A stretch of DNA of 10,471 nucleotides from an uncultured Blautia sp. (GTDB lineage Bacteria > Bacillota_A > Clostridia > Lachnospirales > Lachnospiraceae), in the NCBI GenBank assembly GCA_905209435.1, contig CAJLTE010000101.1, positions 1 to 10,471 on the forward strand. The letters are read 5' to 3'. Numbering within the stretch: the first letter of the stretch is position 1; each line of letters starts with the position of its first letter. Shown here piece by piece: positions 1-5,273 of the stretch. The position numbers were made by a program, and so were the translations under genes. Under the pieces are notes generated by a model that saw only the letters and a list, made by a program, of their open reading frames with translations, was not told the DNA's origin and did not search any database.

Positions 1-247
1 CTCCTGGGATGTAGCTTGTTACTTCGATTCCGTTGGAAAGACGAACTCTGGCGATCTTTCTAAGAGCTGAGTTAGGCTTCTTAGGAGTTGCAGTCTTAAC
101 TGCTGTACAAACGCCACGTTTCTGTGGTGCAGACTGTTCAACTGCTTTCTTTCTTAAAGAGTTGAATGTTTTCTGGAGAGCCGGAGCTGTAGATTTCTTT
201 ACAGATGTCTGGCGTCCCTTTCTTACTAACTGGTTGAATGTTGGCAT
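1..247 (-). CDS. rpsL: 30S ribosomal protein S12, 5' part (runs off the left edge)
   Basis: Ribosomal protein S12, part of the decoding centre of the 30S subunit and the classic target of streptomycin-resistance mutations. The visible 82 codons begin [12 protein letters not shown] and contain the family signatures [20 protein letters not shown] and RVRLSNG, ending in YIPG at the window edge; the rest of the roughly 140-residue protein lies outside. The start at 247-245 is fixed by the universal MPTxNQL N-terminus and by a GGAGG at 261-257 nine bases upstream. A second ATG at 252-250, five bases upstream, is out of frame. In Firmicutes rpsL usually leads an rpsL-rpsG-fusA-tuf operon, which would continue leftwards (not seen). 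It has its own strong promoter here and is separated from rpoC by five foreign-looking genes. Identification is secure. Confidence 0.98.
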   Translation of the reverse strand, partial: MPTFNQLVRKGRQTSVKKSTAPALQKTFNSLRKKAVEQSAPQKRGVCTAVKTATPKKPNSALRKIARVRLSNGIEVTSYIPG

Positions 248-253
248 TCCATT

Positions 254-262
254 TCACCTCCC
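254..262 (-). promoter_or_regulatory. Ribosome binding site of rpsL
   Basis: GGGAGGTGA on the minus strand, a near-perfect Shine-Dalgarno. It could serve two ATGs: an out-of-frame one four bases after GGAGG (252) and the real rpsL start nine bases after it (247). The longer spacing and S12 homology favour 247. Confidence 0.85.
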
Positions 263-273
263 GATTTATTTCT

Positions 274-291
274 CCATAGATTTTTCTATGG
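274..291 (-). other. Leader hairpin II, 12 bases upstream of the rpsL Shine-Dalgarno
   Basis: Perfect 7-bp inverted repeat CCATAGA / TCTATGG (274-280 and 285-291) with a four-base A loop in the minus-strand RNA. It ends 11 bases before the rpsL ribosome binding site (254-262). It has no downstream U-tract, so it is not a terminator. It may be a protein-binding or mRNA-stability element, but that is a guess. Confidence 0.6.
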
Positions 292-319
292 GGCCTTGCG
301 GTTGCTATTCGTGTAATTA

Positions 320-351
320 CGCGCAAAAAAATTAAACGTTCCTTTTGCACG
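320..351 (-). other. Leader hairpin I at the 5' end of the rpsL transcript
   Basis: In minus-strand RNA, CGUGCAAAA (351-343) pairs with UUUUGCGCG (328-320) over nine base pairs with one U-G wobble, leaving a 14-base loop. The left arm begins almost exactly at the start site predicted from the -10 box, so the transcript would begin in a stem. Such 5'-terminal stems can protect mRNA; no known riboswitch or r-protein leader is recognised. Confidence 0.5.
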
Positions 352-358
352 CTTGCTT

Positions 359-387
359 ATTATATCCCGCCAAAACCGCACTGTCAA
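359..387 (-). promoter_or_regulatory. Consensus sigma-A promoter of rpsL
   Basis: On the minus strand a perfect -35 TTGACA (387-382) and a perfect -10 TATAAT (364-359) are separated by exactly 17 bp. The predicted start is near 352, giving a leader of about 105 nt. This shows rpsL and the genes after it need not depend on read-through from rpoC. Confidence 0.93.
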
Positions 388-638
388 GGGATTTCTCGTG
401 AATTTTACAGGATTTTTTCACATTTTTATTATTTCCAAAAATTTCTTTTTTTATGCATCACATCACTGCATTAAACTTATCAGACAATACATCTCACCAT
501 TCCATACTTTACTGCTATCTTTCTCATTTTATCCCACCTAACCTATATTCCACCCCACAACAAACTCATATCACTCCACCCTCTCCCGCCCCACATCCAA
601 TTCCTACCACTCCACCTTCTCCCGTCCCACATCCAATT
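388..638. other. Intergenic stretch with a G-depleted plus strand
   Basis: No credible gene is present. The first part (about 390-470) is T-rich. From about 482 to 638 the plus strand is nearly devoid of G (about four G in 157 bases) and rich in C, A and T. Open frames here translate to low-complexity Pro/His/Ser/Thr strings with no ribosome binding site. The G-poor character resumes after the palindromic element (roughly 854-910), suggesting one original leader or upstream region split by that element. Confidence 0.7.
573..638. repeat. Two-copy 36-bp direct tandem repeat
   Basis: The 30-base block starting ACTCCACC and ending CATCCAATT occurs at 573-602 and again at 609-638, offset by 36 bases, with only two substitutions (C/T at 581/617 and 589/625). 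The second copy runs directly into the CCAATTG that borders the palindromic element. Confidence 0.9.
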
Positions 639-853
639 GCCAGCGGAGAATAATATTTATTTTGGGGGCATTTGCAGGATGCTTAGATATTCTTAGTTCT
701 CAAAAATCTGCGTTATGAGTCTCCGGGGACACTGTCTGAGCAAAGCGAGTTTGTCCCCGGAGACTCATGCTTTTAGCAGATTTTTGAAAACTTAGAATAT
801 CTTAGCGTCCGAAACCGCCCCCAAAATAAATATTATTCTCCGCGTCCCAATTG
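633..853. repeat. Flanking 7-bp direct repeats (candidate target-site duplication)
   Basis: CCAATTG occurs at 633-639 and at 847-853, immediately outside the palindromic element. Removing the element plus one copy gives a continuous G-poor sequence running into the amidase promoter. CAATTG is itself a palindrome, so part of the match could instead belong to the hairpin; this makes the duplication reading plausible, not certain. Confidence 0.5.
640..846. mobile_element. 207-bp palindromic element, MITE-like, no coding capacity
   Basis: The termini form a perfect 27-bp inverted repeat: 643-669 (GCGGAGAATAA... GGGGGC) pairs with 817-843. Inside, 677-711 pairs with 776-810 with only a few mismatches, and 715-730 (ATGAGTCTCCGGGGAC) pairs perfectly with 753-768. 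The loop is 22 bases (731-752) and contains GAGCAAAGCGAG. Almost the whole unit can therefore fold into one long stem on either strand. There is no transposase and no T-tract after it, so a mobile miniature element fits better than a terminator. The flanking CCAATTG duplication supports insertion. The inverted repeat is directly visible; mobility is inferred. Confidence 0.6.
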
Positions 854-879
854 AAATTTACTCTCTCTTTCATTATAAT
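851..879 (+). promoter_or_regulatory. Promoter of the amidase operon
   Basis: TTGAAA (851-856) and a perfect TATAAT (874-879) are spaced 17 bp apart, a good sigma-A promoter. Transcription should start near 886, giving a leader of about 40 nt. The first three bases of the -35 box lie within the right-hand CCAATTG that borders the palindromic element. Confidence 0.8.
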
Positions 880-911
880 AACAACCAAAGCCTACACACT
901 CCCCCCTCAAG

Positions 912-917
912 AAAGGA
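912..917 (+). promoter_or_regulatory. Ribosome binding site of the amidase
   Basis: AAAGGA seven bases before the ATG at 925. It supports that start over any internal methionine. Confidence 0.75.
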
Positions 918-924
918 CGAATAT

Positions 925-1902
925 ATGAAGAAACCCAGTATGATCGGCGTACTTTTATTTTTGACAGGCCTTCTGTGCATTGTCTCACTTTTTTTCTTCA
1001 ATAAAAGTACTTTAGATCAAATTGTCACTACAGAAAAAGAAGTTGACACCATGTCTGAACAGGTCAATGCCAAACACAATGAAGTCAAATCAGCAATGGA
1101 AAAATACACCAGTACAATAGATAATATCCAGTATAATATCCACCGTATGAAGCAAAAACAACAGACATCTGCTCAGAAAAAGACAAAAGAAAAAGCAGAA
1201 TCTACTGAAAAAGCGCAGACAAAACCTTCTGTGTTCAGTGGAAACGGCACTTCAGAATCTCAGAATAACGGCCATATAATAGGAATAGATCCCGGACACC
1301 AGAGCGAATCTGTAGATATGAGCGCTCTGGAGCCTAACGGCCCCGGTTCTTCTGAAATGAAAGCAAAATGCTCCACAGGCACCCAGGGTACTTACAGCGG
1401 TGTACCTGAATATGAACTCAACCTCGAGGTTTCTCTTCAGTTAAAAGATGAGTTGGAACAGCGCGGCTATCAGGTAGTCATGACAAGAACAGATAATGAA
1501 ACTGCGATCAGTAATATGGAACGTGCGCAGTATGTAGCTGCACAGGGTGCAGAGATTTATGTCAGGATCCATGCCAACGGTGATGATTCCCATACAGCAT
1601 CCGGTGCCCTGACCATGTCCCCCTCCCAGAATAATCCATATATTCCACAGCTTTTCGACCAGTCAAATAAACTGTCCCAATGTATCCTTGATTCCTACTG
1701 TGCAGCTACAGGTTTCCAGAATTTAGGTGTTCAGTATTATGATAACATGACAGGAATTAACTGGAGTACTGTCCCGGTAACAATTCTGGAAATGGGATTC
1801 ATGACAAACCAGAACGACGATCAGCAAATGAACAACGCAGAATTTCAGAAAACAATGGTACAGGGAATTGCCAATGGTATTGACAGCTATTTTGCATCAT
1901 GA
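925..1902 (+). CDS. Membrane-anchored N-acetylmuramoyl-L-alanine amidase (Amidase_3 family)
   Basis: Predicted zinc amidase that cleaves the bond between N-acetylmuramic acid and the L-Ala of the stem peptide in peptidoglycan, acting outside the membrane. The 325-residue protein has an N-terminal membrane segment (about residues 6-25) with no obvious signal-peptidase site, a charged probable coiled coil (about 28-80), a Lys/Gln/Ser/Thr-rich linker (about 80-115) and the catalytic domain (about 117-325). Expected Amidase_3 residues are present: zinc ligand H125 in GIDPGH, E162 in PEYELNL, H216 in VRIHAN, and catalytic E289 in LEMGFM. There are no SH3, LysM or SPOR wall-binding repeats, so targeting probably relies on the anchor and coiled coil. 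The next gene lies 55 nt downstream with no terminator between, so they are likely cotranscribed. Family assignment is firm; the physiological role (division, turnover or sporulation) cannot be told. Confidence 0.93.
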   Translation: MKKPSMIGVLLFLTGLLCIVSLFFFNKSTLDQIVTTEKEVDTMSEQVNAKHNEVKSAMEKYTSTIDNIQYNIHRMKQKQQTSAQKKTKEKAESTEKAQTKPSVFSGNGTSESQNNGHIIGIDPGHQSESVDMSALEPNGPGSSEMKAKCSTGTQGTYSGVPEYELNLEVSLQLKDELEQRGYQVVMTRTDNETAISNMERAQYVAAQGAEIYVRIHANGDDSHTASGALTMSPSQNNPYIPQLFDQSNKLSQCILDSYCAATGFQNLGVQYYDNMTGINWSTVPVTILEMGFMTNQNDDQQMNNAEFQKTMVQGIANGIDSYFAS

Positions 1903-1942
1903 CCAATTCTCCTGTAAGTACAGAACTTAAATATATTTAATG

Positions 1943-1948
1943 AAAGGA
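1943..1948 (+). promoter_or_regulatory. Ribosome binding site fixing the start of the serine-enzyme gene
   Basis: AAAGGA lies nine bases before the ATG at 1958. The in-frame ATG at 1940 overlaps this site and has only AT-rich sequence upstream, so 1958 is the better start. Confidence 0.7.
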
Positions 1949-1957
1949 AACAATCGA

Positions 1958-3055
1958 ATGAACAGGAAAACTTCTGAAACAGATAACAGAACCCCCAATG
2001 AAAAGCCCTTCTTTTTATATGTAGTAATCGGATTTTTGATAGTCGGAATAGTCGCGCTGGGTGTTGTCTCTTTCTTATCTCTGAACCACCTTGTGAAGCT
2101 GCAGCAAAAAGTACAGGCACTTTCCAATACAGTGCAGGAGATTTCTACTGACGCCAACACCCTGATCACTCAGGCAGACCAGCTTGACCAGTTAAAGGAA
2201 CAGGAAAGTTCTGTTCAGTCCGAAAACGCATCTGAAGCTTCAGTTTCTCAAGAGCAGGAGGGAACGCTCTCCCCTTCTTCCGACACTACTTTTACAGACA
2301 ACTCAGACTCCAGCATGGACAACCTGCTAAGTCAGATCCAGCAGAAATATCTTCCGACAAACAATGGAACCTGGTCCGTATACGCCTGCAATCTGCTTAA
2401 AGATTCTGAGGGTATGATCAATGACACTCAAATGCAGGCAGCCAGCCTGATCAAGCTTTATATCATGGGGACTGTATATGAAAATTATGATTCACTTGCA
2501 CAGTCCCATAACAGTGAAGAACTTGACAGCAATATTTCGTCCATGATCTCCGTCAGCGACAATGACGCAGCCAATACTCTTGTAACCTGGCTCGGAGATG
2601 GCGATAATGCCGCGGGTATGGCAAAGGTAAATGCATTCTGCCAGGCACATGGATTTACAAGCACAAAAATGAACCGCATGCTTCTTGCCAGCAATGAAAA
2701 TGGCGACAACTATACCTCTGTCAAAGACTGCGGAACATTTTTAAAGCAAATTTATCAGATTGTAAACGGAACACTGCCAGCTTCCACTTTGTCTAACGCA
2801 GATGCTATGTATTATCATCTTAAAACACAGCAGCGCAAGAATAAAATTCCCGCACAACTTCCGGAAGGTGTTGGTACAGCCAATAAAACAGGTGAACTGA
2901 GCACTGTAGAAAATGATGCGGCAATCATCTATGATACAGCTAAGGGAATCGATCTGGTCGTATGTTTTATGTCTCAGGATCTTACCGATACCGGTGCCGC
3001 ACAGAATACGATCGCATCGGCAGCCCGGGCTATTTACGGATATTATAACGAATAA
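1958..3055 (+). CDS. Membrane-anchored class-A beta-lactamase-fold serine enzyme
   Basis: A 365-residue protein of the penicillin-recognising serine hydrolase superfamily (beta-lactamase2 type). It has a short polar N-terminus, one membrane helix (about residues 18-42), a heptad-like coiled coil (about 43-83), a Ser/Glu-rich disordered stretch (about 84-120) and an extracellular catalytic domain (about 121-365). The three active-site motifs are visible: S163-LIK, S200-D-N and K310-T-G. The omega-loop Glu of true class A beta-lactamases (ExxLN) is not recognisable: the matching stretch reads roughly KMNRMLLASNENGDN. A wall-modifying or penicillin-binding role is therefore as likely as antibiotic hydrolysis. 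Its architecture (anchor, coiled coil, linker, enzyme) parallels the upstream amidase, with which it probably forms an operon. An extended start at 1940 would add six residues. Confidence 0.85.
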   Translation: MNRKTSETDNRTPNEKPFFLYVVIGFLIVGIVALGVVSFLSLNHLVKLQQKVQALSNTVQEISTDANTLITQADQLDQLKEQESSVQSENASEASVSQEQEGTLSPSSDTTFTDNSDSSMDNLLSQIQQKYLPTNNGTWSVYACNLLKDSEGMINDTQMQAASLIKLYIMGTVYENYDSLAQSHNSEELDSNISSMISVSDNDAANTLVTWLGDGDNAAGMAKVNAFCQAHGFTSTKMNRMLLASNENGDNYTSVKDCGTFLKQIYQIVNGTLPASTLSNADAMYYHLKTQQRKNKIPAQLPEGVGTANKTGELSTVENDAAIIYDTAKGIDLVVCFMSQDLTDTGAAQNTIASAARAIYGYYNE

Positions 3056-3112
3056 GATATTTATAACAGACAAAAACTGCTCCTGATGCATGTAAGACCC
3101 CACCCACTCTTT

Positions 3113-3150
3113 ATTGCTTTTTGCAATCGAAGCAGGTGACTTGCTTGATT
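3113..3150. other. Two mutually exclusive hairpins between the convergent genes
   Basis: ATTGC-TTTTT-GCAAT (3113-3127) forms a 5-bp stem. Overlapping it, AATC-g-AAGCA (3125-3134) pairs with TGCTT-GATT (3142-3150) over nine bp with one bulged G and a 7-base loop. Both share 3125-3127 and so cannot form together. They lie within about 117 bp (3056-3172) that otherwise holds no gene. No function is recognised. Confidence 0.5.
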
Positions 3151-3172
3151 CGGTTGAAATGTAAGATAAAAT

Positions 3173-3206
3173 AAGGAGGTACATACCACACTGGTTGTAC
3201 CTCCTT
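3173..3206. terminator. Strong bidirectional rho-independent terminator
   Basis: Perfect 11-bp inverted repeat AAGGAGGTACA (3173-3183) / TGTACCTCCTT (3196-3206), extended by ACCA/TGGT (3185-3188, 3192-3195) past one unpaired T, with a CAC loop. On the plus strand it is followed by GTTCTATTTG and then a T6 run at 3221; on the minus strand by ATTTTATCTT. It sits between the ends of the serine-enzyme gene (3055) and the minus-strand 406-residue gene (3225), so it can end both operons. The stem incidentally contains a consensus Shine-Dalgarno sequence. Confidence 0.88.
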
Positions 3207-3224
3207 GTTCTATTTGTTACTTTT

Positions 3225-4445
3225 TTATGCTTCCCCTTCTTCGTAGGATTTCTCCCATATCTCCGAGAACACTGCCAACGGACAGTCTGTAAGGAGGCAC
3301 ATAAGAAGAAAGCACTCGTACGGATTTACTATGTAAATTTCTCCCATTCCACATCTTAGCAGTATATCCTGAATTTCATCCAGAAAATGTTTATATCTGT
3401 TAAACGGATCGTCATCTTCCATTTCCTGAGATACAATAAAGAACTCCAACGTAATTAGATCAAAACGCTCCACCGGAAGTTTATGATTCAGAATGTTGGT
3501 GATACGCTGTCTGCTGAAACGCTTCTGGCTGAAATGTTTGGCAAGGATCGATGAGGACATTTTTTTCAGATTTCCCATTTTGTTGATGGGGATTCCACTG
3601 CAGATCACTTTTTCCACATCGGACGGCGTGATACGCTCCGCTGTCCACACTTTACCCCCACCTTTTTCCTCTTCATCATGCTGATACAGACCTGCGATGA
3701 TCTGTTTAGCATGATAAAGCAGTTTCGTGAACTCCTGAAAAGCCTGACTTTTCTCAGACATTGGGTCAACACGTCTGGCCTTCAGCTTTGCCAGATATTC
3801 TTTCAATTTCTCCTCTGTATCCAGACAAAGATCATTTCCATATAAAACCTGCGTGCTGTCAATCTCAACAGGTGCAAGCGTCTCATATTCCTTCTTCAGT
3901 TCCTCTGCCTTGTGATATCCCTGCTGTGTACTGTAGCAATACCAGTAGATGACTTCATCAGGATTATGAAAATCAAAATCCTGTTCCTTCAGCACTCTGG
4001 TTAAAAAGTCAGAGACATCTTCTGCCGTCATCTTCAGACCAAATCCCAGCAGAAATACAGTTTCTCTTTTCACTGATGCCTGGTTCAGCCAGTTATTGAT
4101 CAGTGCAGACAGCTTGGTGGATGTTGGATTCATAGATTTCGGAGTATAAGTCTCCTTAAAAGAATCCTGAATGATTTCTTTATATACTTCCTGTGGAACC
4201 TCCGAGAAAGGCTCTTCCAACTCTGCTCTTTCATATATGTATCGCTTCAGATGATCGCCAAAAGATACCAGTTCCATCTCTTTATAAAGATAACGAAAAA
4301 TAACATCAGCATCTTCATCTTCAAAGCTGTCAAGACTTACCACCTGGCGAAATCTCTGCGCCGCTCTTCTGGTAAATTCATAGTCCTGTACTTTATCAAA
4401 TGCTACTGTCTGTTCGAAATCCAGATCCTGCATACGGTTCTTCAT
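3225..4445 (-). CDS. Unrecognised 406-residue cytoplasmic protein, third gene of the kinase operon
   Basis: I cannot assign a named family. The protein is acidic overall, predicted mostly helical, and has no signal peptide or membrane segment. Three blocks stand out: an acidic N-terminal region (about 1-100); a compact helical segment (about 108-185) with KRETVFLLGFGLKMTAEDV and a following YWYCYSTQQGYHKAEEL, whose spacing resembles helix-turn-helix or protein-docking bundles; and a C-terminal block (about 285-400) with KRFSRQRITNILN (possibly another HTH-like element) and a hydrophobic NPYECFLLMCLL stretch. A glycine/acid hinge (DEEEKGGGK, about 258-265) separates the halves. The start at 4445 is supported by GAGAGGTGA just upstream, which contains the TGA of the phosphatase gene; the gap is six bases. 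Position implies it is a substrate, adaptor or output of the kinase/phosphatase pair (inference). Confidence 0.85.
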   Translation of the reverse strand: MKNRMQDLDFEQTVAFDKVQDYEFTRRAAQRFRQVVSLDSFEDEDADVIFRYLYKEMELVSFGDHLKRYIYERAELEEPFSEVPQEVYKEIIQDSFKETYTPKSMNPTSTKLSALINNWLNQASVKRETVFLLGFGLKMTAEDVSDFLTRVLKEQDFDFHNPDEVIYWYCYSTQQGYHKAEELKKEYETLAPVEIDSTQVLYGNDLCLDTEEKLKEYLAKLKARRVDPMSEKSQAFQEFTKLLYHAKQIIAGLYQHDEEEKGGGKVWTAERITPSDVEKVICSGIPINKMGNLKKMSSSILAKHFSQKRFSRQRITNILNHKLPVERFDLITLEFFIVSQEMEDDDPFNRYKHFLDEIQDILLRCGMGEIYIVNPYECFLLMCLLTDCPLAVFSEIWEKSYEEGEA

Positions 4446-4451
4446 GCTGCT

Positions 4452-5273
4452 TCACCTCTCGTTTTTGTCTTTCAGACTTTTCATCCATGTTCTCAGCCTT
4501 TTACCGGCATCCATTTTCTGCACCTCACAAAGTACGATAGTCACATTATCTCTCCCGCCTTTCTGAAGTGCTTTCTCCAGAAGTGAGTTCACAATTTCTG
4601 AAAGTCCGGCATCCCGGGACAGGATTTCTTCGATTTCTCTGTCTGAAAGCATATCTGTTACTCCATCCGAACATAGAAGATATTTATATCCTTCTTTATG
4701 TTCTATCTCTGCCACGGACGGTTCCAGCATCTGCAGATTCTCCGGCAAACCCAGATACTGCGTTAACGGTGCTTTTCCAATCATTCTTCTGTCAAGAACA
4801 TGGTCTGTGGAGATCTGACGTATCCTGCCGCTGTCCAGTAAATAAATCCGACTGTCTCCAAGATTACACGCAAACATAGATTCCGGCGTAAACAAAATCA
4901 TGGCCATTGTACTTCCCATACTCTGGATATGATTGTCTGCCCCATATCTGCACACAGCCTGATTCATCCGCTTGCAAGCATCGTCTATAAAATCCTCCGG
5001 CATGTCCCTGAGCATTCTTTTATTCGTATTATAAAACCTGCCAAATTCCTCGGAAGCAAGAAAAGCAGCCACTTCTCCACAGCTCTCTCCACCCATGCCA
5101 TCAAATACCGCCATCACCGGCACTCTGCTTCCAACAACAGTCTTCGAGCAAATTCCATTTGTTCCTTCATTATTCATCGGAAGGGATTCTCCAAAGCACC
5201 AGAAATTATCTTCGTTATTTGCCCGGACATTTCCTATATGACAGGTATATGCACATTCAATCTGATACGCCAT
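4452..5273 (-). CDS. PP2C-family protein Ser/Thr phosphatase
   Basis: A 273-residue, soluble, metal-dependent phosphatase of the PPM/PP2C (PrpC/Stp) type, expected to dephosphorylate the adjacent kinase and its targets. The motifs appear in order: GNVRANNEDN (14-23, with D22), VFDGMGG (56-62, with metal-binding D58), SMGSTM (118-123), LGDSRIY (138-144), LLCSDGVTDML (199-209, with D203) and GGRDNV (239-244, with D242). All core metal-binding aspartates are kept, so it should be active. There is no membrane segment; the C-terminus ends in a Lys/Arg-rich tail. Its start overlaps the kinase by 17 nt and has only a weak, distant GGGAGAGGG Shine-Dalgarno, which points to translational coupling. Length fits bacterial PP2C proteins. 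Confidence 0.95.
   Translation of the reverse strand: MAYQIECAYTCHIGNVRANNEDNFWCFGESLPMNNEGTNGICSKTVVGSRVPVMAVFDGMGGESCGEVAAFLASEEFGRFYNTNKRMLRDMPEDFIDDACKRMNQAVCRYGADNHIQSMGSTMAMILFTPESMFACNLGDSRIYLLDSGRIRQISTDHVLDRRMIGKAPLTQYLGLPENLQMLEPSVAEIEHKEGYKYLLCSDGVTDMLSDREIEEILSRDAGLSEIVNSLLEKALQKGGRDNVTIVLCEVQKMDAGKRLRTWMKSLKDKNER

Noticed and set aside
138..350. 70-codon minus-strand frame overlapping the rpsL start and leader
   Set aside because: It is a frame-shifted shadow: part of it overlaps rpsL codons in another frame, and it begins at the predicted transcript start without a ribosome binding site.
573..638. CRISPR-like repeat-spacer start (36-bp periodicity)
   Set aside because: Only two tandem copies, no spacers between them, and no cas genes; it is a simple direct duplication.
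353..653. Two plus-strand open frames in the rpsL-amidase gap
   Set aside because: They encode low-complexity Pro/His/Ser/Thr or Phe-rich strings, lack ribosome binding sites and arise from biased composition and tandem repeats.
640..846. Palindrome as an intrinsic terminator
   Set aside because: It lies upstream of divergent promoters rather than at an operon end, is far longer than needed, and has no U-tract on either side.
2741..3184. 147-codon minus-strand frame starting at the 3173-3206 hairpin, with AAGGAGG upstream of its ATG
   Set aside because: It runs antisense through the 3' end of the serine-enzyme gene, the Shine-Dalgarno is 14 bases away and buried in a strong terminator stem, and no family is recognisable.
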